NCBI RefSeq assembly: GCF_030268965.1
Contig: NZ_BSSE01000015.1
Location: 124,001-188,000 of the forward strand
Length of the DNA stretch: 64,000 nucleotides
Direction of reading: 5' to 3'
From: Microtetraspora sp. NBRC 16547
Lineage (GTDB): Bacteria > Actinomycetota > Actinomycetes > Streptosporangiales > Streptosporangiaceae
Numbering within the stretch: the stretch's first letter is position 1; each line of letters begins with the position of its first letter. The notes beneath the pieces were generated by a model. That model saw only the letters and a program-made list of their open reading frames with translations. It was not told the DNA's origin and did not search any database. A program made the translations under genes and the position numbers. Positions 54,462 through 63,915 of the stretch are shown piece after piece.

Positions 54462-55217
54462 TTATTCGGGTTTGGTTCGCGAGATCCAGTGACCGATTTT
54501 CCGGACCAGATCCGGAGTGGCCGCCGCCTCGGCGTGGCCGTACCCGGGAATGATCCACATCTCCTTCGGGTCGCGGGCGTTGCCGTAGAGCTCATGGGGG
54601 TGGACCAGCGGGAAGAACGGGTCTGCGTCACCGTGGACGATCAGCAGCGGAGTCGGGGCGATCAGCGCGGCGGCCTCGTACGGCGGCAGCGGCACGGGGT
54701 CCCACTGCCCGCTCGCGATCCGGGTCCGCTTGACCCACCGCGCCATGAGACGCCCCTCCGGGCGCTCGATCGCCCAGTGCACCTGGCGCATCGGCCTGGT
54801 GCCGCGGTAGTACCACCACGCGGGCCCGCTCACCGCGACCACCGCGTCCACGCCCCGGTGCAGGGCCGCGTGCCGTACGGCCACGGCCGCGCCCATCGAG
54901 AAGCCGAGGGTGACGACCCGCCGGTAGCCGATCGACCTGGCGTGCTTCACGGCCGCGTCGAGGTCGAGCACCTCCAGGTCGCCGACCGTCGACTCGCCGG
55001 TGGAGCGCCCGTGCCCGCGGAAGTCGAAGGAGAGCACCCCGCCGAACCCGGAGAGGACGTGCACGATGCGCCGTGTGGGCCGGGTGCGCCAGGTTCCGGT
55101 GAATCCGTGGGCGAACACGATGCCGAGGTCGAGGGAGCCGTTGGGCGTGTGCGAAGCGTCGATCCGCACGCCGTCCGACGTGCGCAGCATCGCCGCGAAG
55201 GCCGGAGCGAAGGTCAT
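54462..55217 (-). CDS. Alpha/beta hydrolase
   Basis: 251 residues. Oxyanion motif AHGFTGT, nucleophile elbow GFSMGAA (Ser), Asp in VHGDADPFFP and His in PGYGHAEA complete the triad. It resembles cytoplasmic serine esterases or lipases without a signal peptide. The ATG at 55217 is preferred to a TTG three codons upstream. Substrate unknown. The neighbours are unrelated. Confidence 0.87.
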   Translation of the reverse strand: MTFAPAFAAMLRTSDGVRIDASHTPNGSLDLGIVFAHGFTGTWRTRPTRRIVHVLSGFGGVLSFDFRGHGRSTGESTVGDLEVLDLDAAVKHARSIGYRRVVTLGFSMGAAVAVRHAALHRGVDAVVAVSGPAWWYYRGTRPMRQVHWAIERPEGRLMARWVKRTRIASGQWDPVPLPPYEAAALIAPTPLLIVHGDADPFFPLVHPHELYGNARDPKEMWIIPGYGHAEAAATPDLVRKIGHWISRTKPE

Positions 55218-55320
55218 GTCACCCAACTTTAACGGCGGCGACTGATCGGGCGTTCAGCGGACGAGCTGCCGCTGCCGGCCGATGAATCCGCGCATCATCG
55301 CGCTTCCTGGATGCGCTCAT

Positions 55321-55380
55321 GGATGAAACCATCATCCGTGAAACCATCATCCGTGAAACCATCATGGATGAAACCATCGG
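55321..55380. repeat. Four 15-bp tandem repeats upstream of typA
   Basis: Units GGATGAAACCATCAT, CCGTGAAACCATCAT (twice) and GGATGAAACCATCGG run without a break, about 170 bp before the typA start. They are much less GC-rich than the surrounding DNA. No gene is seen in 55218-55548. Confidence 0.9.
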
Positions 55381-55548
55381 CGGCGGGCGTTGAAATGTAC
55401 CGGATCGCGCGACCATGGCGCGCGGCGGTGACGCGCATCAACTAAAATCTGAAGGTCGCACTCGCGGCCAGAGCGTCTCGCGGCGGGACACGAGCCGGTT
55501 CCCGGGACGCGGACGGACAGCCCCAACGAACCAGAGCGAGACTCCACT

Positions 55549-57402
55549 ATGCCATTGAACAGCCGCGACGACCTCCGGAACATTGCGATCATCGCGCACG
55601 TCGACCACGGCAAGACCACGCTGGTGGACGCCATGCTCTGGCAGTCCGGGGCGTTCCGCGCCAACCAGGACGTCGACGAGCGCGTCATGGACTCCAACGA
55701 CCTGGAGCGCGAGAAGGGCATCACCATTCTCGCCAAGAACACCGCGGTCAAGCACGGGGACATGACCCTCAACATCATCGACACCCCCGGGCACGCCGAC
55801 TTCGGCGGCGAGGTGGAGCGCGGCCTGTCCATGGTGGACGGCGTGGTCCTGCTGGTCGACGCCTCCGAGGGGCCGCTGCCGCAGACCCGTTTCGTGCTGC
55901 GCAAGGCCCTCTCCGCCAAGATGCCGGTCATCCTGTGCATCAACAAGGTCGACCGGCCCGACGCCCGGATCGCCGAGGTCGTCGACGAGGTCTACGAGCT
56001 GTTCATGGATCTCGACGCCACCGAGGACCAGATCGACTTCCCGATCGTGTACACCTCCGGCAAGGCCGGCCGCGCCTCCCTGAACCGGCCCCAGGACGGC
56101 ACCATGCCGGACTCCGAGGACCTGGAGCCGCTGTTCGAGACGATCTCGACCACGATCCCGGCCCCCGTCTACGACCCGACCGCACCGCTGCAGGCGCACG
56201 TCACCAACCTCGACGCGTCCAGCTACCTCGGCCGGATCGCGCTCTGCCGGGTCCACCAGGGAACGATCAAGAAGGGCCAGCAGGTGGCCTGGTGCCGCAC
56301 CGACGGCACCATCCAGCGGGTGAAGATCTCCGAGCTCCTGATGACGGAGGCGCTGGAGCGCAAGCCCGCCGAGGAGGCGGGCCCCGGTGACATCATCGCG
56401 ATCGCCGGCATCCCCGACATCATGATCGGCGAGACGCTGGCCGACCCCGACGACTCGCGCCCGCTGCCGCTGATCACGGTGGACGAGCCCGCGATCTCCA
56501 TGACCATCGGCACCAACACCAGCCCCCTGGTCGGCAAGGTCAAGGGTTCCAAGGTCACCGCCCGCATGGTCAAGGACCGGCTCGACAAGGAGCTCGTCGG
56601 CAACGTCTCGCTCCGGGTGCTCCCGACCGACCGCCCCGACGCGTGGGAGGTGCAGGGCCGCGGCGAGCTCGCCCTGGCCATCCTGGTCGAGCAGATGCGC
56701 CGCGAGGGCTACGAACTGACCGTCGGCAAGCCGCAGGTCGTCACCAAGCAGATCAACGGGAAGGTGCACGAGCCGGTCGAGCGGCTCACCGTCGACTGCC
56801 CCGAGGAGTACCTCGGATCGGTCACCCAGCTCCTCGCCGTGCGGAAGGGCCGCATGGAGCACATGACCAACCACGGCACCGGCTGGATCCGGATGGAGTT
56901 CGTGGTCCCGGCCCGCGGCCTGATCGGCTTCCGCACCGAGTTCCTCACCGAGACGCGCGGCACCGGCCTGGTGCACCACGTCTTCGAGGCGTACGAGCCG
57001 TGGTTCGGCGAGCTGCGCACCCGCAACAACGGCTCCCTGGTCGCCGACCGCTCCGGCCCGGTCACCGCGTTCGCCATGCTGAACCTGCAGGAGCGGGGCA
57101 CGCTGTTCGTCTCCCCGACCACCGAGGTGTACGAGGGCATGATCGTCGGTGAGAACTCCCGTTCCGACGACATGGACGTGAACATCACCAAGGAGAAGAA
57201 GCTCACCAACATGCGCTCCTCCACGGCGGACGAGACCGAGAAGGTCATCCCGCCGCGTGTCCTGTCGCTGGAGCAGGCTCTGGAGTTCATCCGCGAGGAC
57301 GAGTGCGTGGAGATCACTCCCGAGACCGTCCGCATCCGCAAGGTCGTCCTGGACGCCGCCATCCGCGGCCGGGCCGCCGCACGGGCCAAGCGCGCCAACT
57401 GA
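55549..57402 (+). CDS. typA: Translational GTPase TypA/BipA
   Basis: 617 residues. G-domain motifs G1 HVDHGKTT, G2 region EREKGITI, G3 DTPGHADF and G4 NKVDRPDA, then EF-G-like domains II, III and V and the TypA-specific C-terminal domain. It binds the ribosome and helps assembly and stress responses. It is a single-copy housekeeping gene in most bacteria and a good anchor for taxonomy. A strong terminator follows. Confidence 0.96.
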   Translation: MPLNSRDDLRNIAIIAHVDHGKTTLVDAMLWQSGAFRANQDVDERVMDSNDLEREKGITILAKNTAVKHGDMTLNIIDTPGHADFGGEVERGLSMVDGVVLLVDASEGPLPQTRFVLRKALSAKMPVILCINKVDRPDARIAEVVDEVYELFMDLDATEDQIDFPIVYTSGKAGRASLNRPQDGTMPDSEDLEPLFETISTTIPAPVYDPTAPLQAHVTNLDASSYLGRIALCRVHQGTIKKGQQVAWCRTDGTIQRVKISELLMTEALERKPAEEAGPGDIIAIAGIPDIMIGETLADPDDSRPLPLITVDEPAISMTIGTNTSPLVGKVKGSKVTARMVKDRLDKELVGNVSLRVLPTDRPDAWEVQGRGELALAILVEQMRREGYELTVGKPQVVTKQINGKVHEPVERLTVDCPEEYLGSVTQLLAVRKGRMEHMTNHGTGWIRMEFVVPARGLIGFRTEFLTETRGTGLVHHVFEAYEPWFGELRTRNNGSLVADRSGPVTAFAMLNLQERGTLFVSPTTEVYEGMIVGENSRSDDMDVNITKEKKLTNMRSSTADETEKVIPPRVLSLEQALEFIREDECVEITPETVRIRKVVLDAAIRGRAAARAKRAN

Positions 57403-57445
57403 TCCAACGCACTGACCCGTACTGATCCGTACGGACTGACCTGTT

Positions 57446-57488
57446 CGAACGCCCGCCCCGGGACCCACCCTCCCGGGGCGGGCGTTCG
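57446..57488. terminator. Strong terminator after typA
   Basis: Perfect 18-bp arms (CGAACGCCCGCCCCGGGA and its complement) with a 7-base loop, about 45 bp after the stop codon. Confidence 0.9.
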
Positions 57489-57680
57489 CGTTCCCGGGTT
57501 TCGCGTGGTGCGCCGCCGGGGCGCGCCGAACCCGCACGGGGATCCACCGGGGCACACCAAGGCCGCGTCACGCTGCGGTGTTCCGCAGGCCGTTTCCCGC
57601 CCCTGGCGAGGGCCGGACATGATTTCCTGCGTAACGGAAGGTAATCGGAACGCAACTCAACGCACAGTCCAGGAGCGGCC

Positions 57681-58286
57681 ATGCCCGGCAGAACACATCT
57701 CGCACTCGCCGTGACGCTCGCGCTCGGAGGAGCCGTCGTCGGATCCTCCGCCGCCGAGGCGGCGCCCGGTCACATCGCCCGGCCCCTCGACGCCACCCTC
57801 CGCGACGCGGCGGGCAAGCGGGTCGGCGTGCTGCGGATCGAGGACGAGGGCCCGCAGTCGACCCGCATCACCGTGAGCGTCTGGGGACTGCCCGCCGGCT
57901 TCCACGGGTTCCACGTCCATAGCGCCGGCACGTGCGACGCCAGGGCCGTGGACCCGGCGACCGGGAGCCCGTTCACCACGGCCGGGGGGCACCTCGACCT
58001 CGACACGTCCGGGCACCACGGCGGCCACTCCGGGGACCTCCCCGCGCTGCTCGTGGGCCAGAACGGCACCGGCCGCGCCTCGTTCGTCACCGACCGGTTC
58101 CGGGTCGCACAGCTCTCCGACGCGGACGGCAGCGCGGTCGTCGTGCACGCGCTGCCGGACAACTACGGGAACATCCCCACCCGCTACACCCACCCGGCGG
58201 ACGCGACGGGGACGACGGGCGCCGACGCGACCACGCTGAAGGCCGGTGACACCGGCAACCGGATCGCCTGCGGCGTCCTCCGCTGA
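57681..58286 (+). CDS. sodC: Secreted Cu/Zn-superoxide-dismutase-family protein
   Basis: 201 residues with a Sec signal peptide (LALAVTLALGGAVVGSSAAEA). Metal-binding pieces: GFHGFHVHSAGTC (Cu His pair and disulfide Cys), GGHLDLDTSGHHGGHSGDLP (bridging His, Zn ligands, Asp) and VVHALPDNYGNIPTRY; the last Cys (RIACGVLR) can close the disulfide. It removes superoxide outside the cytoplasm. There is no lipobox, so it is likely secreted. Standing alone downstream of typA, it is followed by a tiny membrane ORF. Confidence 0.88.
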   Translation: MPGRTHLALAVTLALGGAVVGSSAAEAAPGHIARPLDATLRDAAGKRVGVLRIEDEGPQSTRITVSVWGLPAGFHGFHVHSAGTCDARAVDPATGSPFTTAGGHLDLDTSGHHGGHSGDLPALLVGQNGTGRASFVTDRFRVAQLSDADGSAVVVHALPDNYGNIPTRYTHPADATGTTGADATTLKAGDTGNRIACGVLR

Positions 58287-58386
58287 CGCCCAAGCCGCCC
58301 CCAAGTGGACGACAAGACGTCCGGGTCACCATCCCTTCAGGAGAGCGCCACGGGGGTCCGGCGCCTCCGTGAAAGGGGAGTCCGTC

Positions 58387-58473
58387 ATGAGGTCCGTCTA
58401 CACGATGTTGTGCGCCGCGCAGGCCGGCGCCTGGATGGTCATCGCAGCGCTGGTGCTGCTGGTCGCCCGCTGA
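58387..58473 (+). CDS. Predicted 28-residue single-helix membrane peptide
   Basis: A short frame encoding one hydrophobic helix (AGAWMVIAALVLLVAR) after a polar start, with a good AAAGGGGAG ribosome site 8 bases before the ATG. It lies 100 bp after the superoxide dismutase gene. The combination of a good ribosome site and a clean helix supports translation. The family is not recognised and could be actinomycete-specific. Confidence 0.5.
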   Translation: MRSVYTMLCAAQAGAWMVIAALVLLVAR

Positions 58474-58516
58474 GACCGGTACGGCTCGCGCGGGGGTGCG
58501 GGCGACATCGCGGATG

Positions 58517-60049
58517 TCAACGGCGGCGGCGCGCGGTCCCGAAGATGGACCGCGTGATCTCCTTCCCGAGGACCGACGCCGCCGAGCGCGCCAGTGATCG
58601 GAACGCGGGCGAGCGGAGCACGCCTTCCAGGGGCGACCTCTCGCCCGGCCGTTCCCACGCCTCCTCGCGCCTCTCCTCCCGCCTCTCCCGGGGTCGCCCG
58701 GTCGTGTCGGCGGGTGCCGTGGGGGCGGGCGCGGGCGGGGTGAGCCGGGCGCTCAGCATCTCGTAGGCCGACTCCCTGTCGATCGCCGTGCCGTACTTGG
58801 CGAGAAGCGGGGAGGCGGTGATGACCTGGCGGACCACGGCGGGGTCGGACGGCGCCATCAGGCTCTGCGGCGCGCGCAGGCGGGTCCACGCGACCGGTGT
58901 GGGGGCGCCCGTCTCCGACAGCACGGTCACCACGGCCTCGCCGATGCCGAGCTGGGTGAGCAGCTCCTCCAGGTCGTACGACGACGTGGGGAAGGTGGAC
59001 ACGGTCGCCTTCAGTGACTTGGCGTCCTGCGGTGTGAAGGCCCGCAGAGCGTGCTGCACGCGGGAGCCGAGCTGGGCCAGCACGTCGGCCGGGACGTCCT
59101 TGGGCGTCTGGGTGACGAAGAAGACGCCGACGCCCTTCGAGCGGATCAGCCGCACGGTCTGGGTGATCGACTGGAGGAACGCCTTGGACGCGTCGCCGAA
59201 CAAGAGGTGCGCCTCGTCGAAGAAGAACACGAGCCGCGGCTTGTCCGGGTCGCCGATCTCGGGCAGTCCCTCGAACAGATCCGCGAGCAGCCACATCAGG
59301 AAGGTCGAGAAGAGCTGCGGCCGGTCCTGCACGGCGGGCAGCTCCAGGACGGAGACCACACCCCTGCCGTCCGGCGTCGTCCGGAGCAGGTCACGGGCGT
59401 CGAACTCGGGCTCGCCGAAGAACGCGTCCGCCCCCTGCGCCTGGAAGTTGATCAGCGCGCGCAGGATCACCCCGGTGGTCTGCGGGGACAGGCCGCCGAT
59501 CCCCTTCAACGCCTCTGGATTGTCCGTGAGGTGCTGGATGACCGCGACCAGGTCCTTCAGGTCCAGAAGCGGCAGGCCGTGCTTGTCGGCGAAGTAGAAG
59601 ATCAGCCCGAGTGACGACTCCTGGGTCTCGTTGAGGCCGAGCACCTTGGCCAGCAGCGTGGGCCCGAACGACGTCATGGTGGACCGTAGCGGGATGCCCT
59701 CACCGAGGCCGCCGAGCGAATAGAACTCGGTGGGGGACGCCGCGCCGGACCAGGACTCGCCGACCTCCGCGGCCCGGGCGGCCACCCGGTCGGAGGCCAC
59801 GCCCGGCGAGGCGAGGCCGGACAGATCGCCCTTCACGTCGGCCAGGAACACCGGAACGCCCTGGGCGGCGAGCTGCTCGGCCATCATCTGGAGCGTCTTG
59901 GTCTTCCCTGTGCCGGTGGCGCCCGCGACCAGGCCGTGCCGGTTCATCATGGCGAGCGGGATCCTGATCTTCTGCGAGGGGTCGGCCCGCCCGTCCGCCA
60001 CCAGCGCGCCCAATTCCAGCGCGGGCCCCTCGAAGTCGTAGCCCTTCAT
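58517..60049 (-). CDS. HerA-like ATPase (DUF853/YjgR family)
   Basis: 510 residues. Walker A GATGTGKT, Walker B LVFFFDEAHLLF, and family segments FLADVKGDLSGLASPG and SKGVGVFFVTQTPKD. The family is related to the HerA/FtsK pumping ATPases but its role is not settled. The C-terminal ~70 residues are a Pro/Ala then Arg/Glu-rich linker and a short conserved end (SLARSAASVLGKEITRSIFG). The start overlaps the polysaccharide deacetylase stop by 4 bp, an odd coupling. No NurA nuclease partner is adjacent. Confidence 0.88.
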   Translation of the reverse strand: MKGYDFEGPALELGALVADGRADPSQKIRIPLAMMNRHGLVAGATGTGKTKTLQMMAEQLAAQGVPVFLADVKGDLSGLASPGVASDRVAARAAEVGESWSGAASPTEFYSLGGLGEGIPLRSTMTSFGPTLLAKVLGLNETQESSLGLIFYFADKHGLPLLDLKDLVAVIQHLTDNPEALKGIGGLSPQTTGVILRALINFQAQGADAFFGEPEFDARDLLRTTPDGRGVVSVLELPAVQDRPQLFSTFLMWLLADLFEGLPEIGDPDKPRLVFFFDEAHLLFGDASKAFLQSITQTVRLIRSKGVGVFFVTQTPKDVPADVLAQLGSRVQHALRAFTPQDAKSLKATVSTFPTSSYDLEELLTQLGIGEAVVTVLSETGAPTPVAWTRLRAPQSLMAPSDPAVVRQVITASPLLAKYGTAIDRESAYEMLSARLTPPAPAPTAPADTTGRPRERREERREEAWERPGERSPLEGVLRSPAFRSLARSAASVLGKEITRSIFGTARRRR

Positions 60050-60882
60050 CGGTCGCTATACCGCTTTCCCGGCTTGAGATCGCCGAACAGCTCGGACACG
60101 GTCACGTAGGTGAATCCCTTCCGGTCGAACACGTTGAGCAGGCGCGGCAGCGCTTCCACGGTGGTCTTGTGGATGTCGTGCATCAGGACGATCTCCCCCG
60201 GCTTGGCCGCCGTGCTGCGCCGTACGACCAGCTTGGGCACCCGGTCCCGCCAGTCGAGGGTGTCGATCGCCCAGAGGATCTGCGCGAGCCCGAGCCGCTT
60301 CGTCTCCTGGGCCACCCTGCGGTCGGTCGCGCCGTACGGCGGGCGCATGACGTGCATGCGGACGCCGGTGATCTCTTTGACGAGCTTCTCCGTCTTGATG
60401 ATCTCGTGCCTGAGGCCGGCGTCGCTGAGCGAGGTGAGATCGCGGTGATCCCAGGTGTGGTTGCCGAGCTCGTGACCTTCGGCGACCATGCGCCGCAGCA
60501 CCGGCCGGTCGTCCTCGTGGATCATCTCCCCGACCAGGAAGAACGTCGCCCGGGCGTGATGCCGGGCGAGTGTGTCGAGAACAGTCGAGGTGTAGTTCCC
60601 CGGGCCGTCGTCGAAGGTCAGCGCGACGCATTTGACGTGCGCACAATCGACGTCGCGCGGCCGCGTCTCCGGCGGGATCGGCTGAGTCGTGCGCGGGCGG
60701 GGCATGGGGCGGGGCGTGCCGGGCGGCTCGCCGGTGGGCTTACCCGCCTGGCCGCCGGGCGGGCTTGCGGTCACCAGCGCCCCGGGCGTGCCCGCGGGGC
60801 TGGGAGCAGCCGCTGGAGGGATCGACGCGACACCGCATCCGGCCACCAGTAGCAGTGACAGACAGGCGAGGCCGACCCGCAT
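60046..60882 (-). CDS. Polysaccharide deacetylase (CE4) lipoprotein
   Basis: 278 residues. A lipoprotein signal ends at VAGC (Cys about 16), then a Pro/Gly-rich linker of about 60 residues and a NodB-type deacetylase domain: TFDDGPG (metal and base Asp), HTWDHRDL (His pair), RPPYGATD, DTLDWRD and IVLMHDIH. It would deacetylate cell-wall or exopolysaccharide sugars outside the membrane. It is coupled to a cytoplasmic HerA-like ATPase gene by a 4-bp overlap. Confidence 0.92.
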   Translation of the reverse strand: MRVGLACLSLLLVAGCGVASIPPAAAPSPAGTPGALVTASPPGGQAGKPTGEPPGTPRPMPRPRTTQPIPPETRPRDVDCAHVKCVALTFDDGPGNYTSTVLDTLARHHARATFFLVGEMIHEDDRPVLRRMVAEGHELGNHTWDHRDLTSLSDAGLRHEIIKTEKLVKEITGVRMHVMRPPYGATDRRVAQETKRLGLAQILWAIDTLDWRDRVPKLVVRRSTAAKPGEIVLMHDIHKTTVEALPRLLNVFDRKGFTYVTVSELFGDLKPGKRYSDR

Positions 60883-60906
60883 GTGTTCCCCCCGAGCACG
60901 CGGGGA

Positions 60907-61212
60907 TCAGGGATATCCCCTGGCCTTGTCCCCCCGTATAACCCTGGCCAGGTCCTCCCACCAGGGCGGCACGTTCGCTCGGAGCTCGGCGTATCTACGG
61001 GCCACCCGGATGGCACATCCGGAAGGGTCACTACCCACATGGCGACGTTTCACAGAGGCCTCCTGCCAACGGTAAAAACCGTCGCGGAAGCTGACCACTA
61101 GCCCGATCCAGACCGAAAGCGTGGTGCCGTCCCCGATCTCGTACGCGTCGGAAACGCCGAGGGCGGCGAGCTCGGCGTGCAGCTTCGCTATCGCGTCCGC
61201 GGACTCAGCCAT
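60907..61212 (-). CDS. Conserved small protein, unknown function
   Basis: 101 residues with no signal peptide and no membrane helix, containing ALGVSDAYEIGDGTTLSVWI, SFRDGFYRWQEAS and HVGSDPSGCAIRVARRY. Similar small proteins are familiar in actinomycetes without assigned function. The 24-bp distance to the deacetylase suggests one transcript. The 287 bp upstream of it (61213-61499) show no gene. Confidence 0.65.
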   Translation of the reverse strand: MAESADAIAKLHAELAALGVSDAYEIGDGTTLSVWIGLVVSFRDGFYRWQEASVKRRHVGSDPSGCAIRVARRYAELRANVPPWWEDLARVIRGDKARGYP

Positions 61213-61499
61213 CGCTCACGCTCCGTGGCCATGGAACGGCACGGAAAAGGCGGTCTAACACTTTTTGCGCCAGCCCTGGAGAACTCATGGAGTAATCATG
61301 GGGCTCCAGCCCGTTACCGCGCAGGAATATTGGCCTGACCGTTGCTCCGGACGCCTCCGCGAAGACACCCGTGAGTCGCACGCTGGATGCCTTCCCAGAG
61401 ACATGGGGCCCTCAAACACCCACAAGCCCTCATGTTCCCCACGTCACAACAAAACCGCCGAACCAGTGGATGACCCACACCCGCACGAGCGGGAACCGG

Positions 61500-62075
61500 C
61501 TAGTCGGCCTGCTCGCGGGGCTCGATCACCACCATGACGAAGCGGAGCGGGGCGTCCCCGGCGTTGGCGTAGCGATGCGGGCGATCCCCGCTGAAGACCA
61601 CCGCCTCGTCGGTCCCCACGGTGTGGCTCTTGCCGTACACCGTGAGGGTGAGCTCGCCCTCCAGGACGGTGAGCATCTCGCGGGTTCCCGCCGGATGGGG
61701 GTCGCCGTCGTGATGTTCACCGGGGCCGAGCCGCCATTCCCAGAGTTCGAGGATCGCGGGGGCGTCCGCGCCGACCAGCAGCCGCGCCTCGCCCCCGCCC
61801 GGGTGGCGGAAGGTCACCACGTCGGCGGCGTGGACGACCCGCACGACCGGGGTCTCGGACACCTCGACGATCCGGCCGACCGTGACGCCCAGCGCCTCCG
61901 CGATCCTGCTCAGCGTGTTGATGCTCGGGTTGGTCCGGCCCTGCTCGATCTGGATGAGCATCCCGCGACTCACCCCCGACCGCGCCGCCAGCTCGTCGAG
62001 GGTCATCCCCCGGTGGGCGCGCTGCCCGCGGACGTTCGTGGCGATGGCCGCGCTGATCGTTTCAAGATCCGGCAT
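61500..62075 (-). CDS. XRE-family regulator with C-terminal cupin domain
   Basis: 191 residues. HTH (about 10-65, MTLDELAARSGVSRGMLIQI) and a small cupin sensor (about 105-180, PAGTREMLTVLEGELTLTVYG). Such proteins often repress adjacent transporter genes until a small ligand binds the cupin. It is divergent from the EamA transporter (87-bp gap), its probable target. Confidence 0.92.
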   Translation of the reverse strand: MPDLETISAAIATNVRGQRAHRGMTLDELAARSGVSRGMLIQIEQGRTNPSINTLSRIAEALGVTVGRIVEVSETPVVRVVHAADVVTFRHPGGGEARLLVGADAPAILELWEWRLGPGEHHDGDPHPAGTREMLTVLEGELTLTVYGKSHTVGTDEAVVFSGDRPHRYANAGDAPLRFVMVVIEPREQAD

Positions 62076-62106
62076 ACGTACAGCGTAGTGAATCTGATTT
62101 GCAATG

Positions 62107-62120
62107 TGTTGCGCTCAACA
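62107..62120. promoter_or_regulatory. Inverted repeat TGTTG-N4-CAACA between XRE and EamA genes
   Basis: Five-base arms around CGCT in an AT-rich divergent promoter region, with GCAAT repeats on both sides. A candidate operator for the XRE-cupin regulator; unproved. Confidence 0.45.
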
Positions 62121-62162
62121 GGTTGTATGAACAGTGCAATTTAGTGAACAGTGAGGTGCGCG

Positions 62163-63002
62163 GTGACGGCAGTGGCGCTCGCTACGGCGTGTGCGGTGAT
62201 CTTCGGGACGGCCGACTTCTTCGGAGGGCTCGCCACGCGACGATCACGGGTGCTCGCCGTCGTCGTGATCTCCCAGGTCGGCGGCCTGCTGCTGGTCTGT
62301 GCCCTCATGCCCGTCCTGCCCGGTACGGCGAGCGCCTCGGCGCTGCTGTGGGGGATGGCCTCCGGCGTGGCGGGAGCCGCCGGCATCGTGCTCTTCTACC
62401 AGGCGTTGGCCTCCGGGATGATGTCGGTGGTCGCGCCGACCACGGCGACGACCTCGATGGCGGTACCCGTGCTGTTCGGCCTGGTGCGCGGCGAGCGCCC
62501 GCCGCTCACCGCCCTGGCCGGGATCGTGCTCGGCCTGCTCGCCGTGCTCATGGTCAGCCGTGAATCCGGCGGCGCCGCCTCGGGCTCGCGGGTCGGCCCG
62601 ATCGTGAGCGCACTCGCGTCGGGAGCGGGGTTCGGCGGGTTCTTCGTCCTGCTGAAGCTGGCCCCGGCGGGCTCGGGGCTGTGGCCGCTCGCCGGCGCGC
62701 GCATCGCGTCGATCTCGCTCGTCGTGCTGCTGGCGCTCGCGTCACGCAAGACGCTGCGGCCGATCCCCGGTGCGCTTCCGGTGACGATCGCGGCGGGCGT
62801 GCTCGACATGGCCGCCAACATCCTCTATCTGCTGGCGGCCCGGGGAGGCATGCTGAGCCTGGTGGGTGTGCTGGTGTCGCTCTATCCCGCGAGCACGCTG
62901 CTGCTCGCGCGGTACGTGCTGGACGAACGGCTCAACCGGATCCAGATCGCGGGAGTGGGGTTCGCGCTCGGCGCCGTGGCGCTGATCGCCCTGCCCGCCT
63001 GA
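62163..63002 (+). CDS. EamA/DMT-family transporter
   Basis: 279 residues with ten membrane helices as two EamA repeats (about 5-130 and 145-275). The GTG at 62163 has GAGGTG 4 bases upstream; a GTG at 62151 is the alternative. It probably exports a metabolite or drug; the substrate is unknown. A run of about nine G residues follows its stop. Confidence 0.88.
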   Translation: MTAVALATACAVIFGTADFFGGLATRRSRVLAVVVISQVGGLLLVCALMPVLPGTASASALLWGMASGVAGAAGIVLFYQALASGMMSVVAPTTATTSMAVPVLFGLVRGERPPLTALAGIVLGLLAVLMVSRESGGAASGSRVGPIVSALASGAGFGGFFVLLKLAPAGSGLWPLAGARIASISLVVLLALASRKTLRPIPGALPVTIAAGVLDMAANILYLLAARGGMLSLVGVLVSLYPASTLLLARYVLDERLNRIQIAGVGFALGAVALIALPA

Positions 63003-63066
63003 TCCCGGTCGTCAGGTGATCTCGCGGGGGGGGGGCGGGGTCAGGCGATCTCGCCGGAGGACCGGT

Positions 63067-63654
63067 TCAGGCGGCGACGGGGACGCGGACGACACCCTCC
63101 TCGCGGGCGTACTCGGTGAGCATGCCGCGAAGCTGGCGGCGGCCACGGTGCAGCCGGGACATGACCGTGCCGATGGGGGTGCCCATCCGGTCGGCGATCT
63201 CCTTGTACGCGAAACCCTCGACATCGGCGAGATAGACCGCGACGCGGAAGTCCTCCGGCAGGGCGCGCAGGGCGTTCATCACGGCGCTGTCGGGCAGCTG
63301 CTCCAGCGCCTCGGTCTCCGCGGACTTCAAGCCGGTGGACATGTGCGACTCCGCCGCGGCGAGCTGCCAGTCCTCGATCTCCTCGGCGGCCGACAGCTTG
63401 GGCGAACGCTGCTTCTTGCGGTAGTCGTTGATGAAGTTGTTCGTCAGGATCCGGTGCAGCCACGCCTTCAGGTTCGTGCCCTCACGGAACTGGTGGTAGG
63501 AGGTGTACGCCTTGGCCACCGTCTCCTGGACCAGGTCCTCCGCGTCGGCCTGGTTACGGGTGAGACGCATGGCGGATGCGTAAAGCTGACCGGTCACCGG
63601 GACGACGTCGCGTTCGAACCATGCCTGGCGCTGCTCATCGGTCATCGTGATCAT
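63067..63654 (-). CDS. SigR-type ECF RNA polymerase sigma factor
   Basis: About 195 residues with sigma2 ([20 protein letters not shown]) and sigma4 ([19 protein letters not shown], then [19 protein letters not shown]) regions. The match to SigR, the thiol-oxidative-stress sigma factor of Streptomyces, is strong ([20 protein letters not shown]). Normally the anti-sigma gene rsrA follows directly; here the next gene is the convergent EamA transporter only 64 bp away. Starts at 63660 and 63645 are also possible; 63654 has the best ribosome-site spacing. It may be a second copy or be controlled by a distant anti-sigma factor. Confidence 0.92.
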   Translation of the reverse strand: MITMTDEQRQAWFERDVVPVTGQLYASAMRLTRNQADAEDLVQETVAKAYTSYHQFREGTNLKAWLHRILTNNFINDYRKKQRSPKLSAAEEIEDWQLAAAESHMSTGLKSAETEALEQLPDSAVMNALRALPEDFRVAVYLADVEGFAYKEIADRMGTPIGTVMSRLHRGRRQLRGMLTEYAREEGVVRVPVAA

Positions 63655-63915
63655 GTCCATCCCCCTACGCGAACTGCTCCCCCGCTACCCTTCCGGTGTG
63701 AACCCATGCGGGTGCACGGGACCGATTACGTCCCTCGACATCGTTGCAGGGGACTCGTAAGCGAAGCGTTAAGGGTCTTGCCTGGTCAGAAGGGTTACCG
63801 CGGACGTGGACCGGCACGGCGAAGTCACGTGCGGCCCGAGTAAGTCTCATTACAATAACACTCATTGCTCGATCCTGTAGAAATTGTGGCAAAGGTCACT
63901 AGATAGAGTTATGGC

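Noticed and set aside
63026-63034. Phase-variable poly-G tract
   Set aside because: The run lies after the EamA stop and before the sigma factor stop, so slippage there would change no reading frame.
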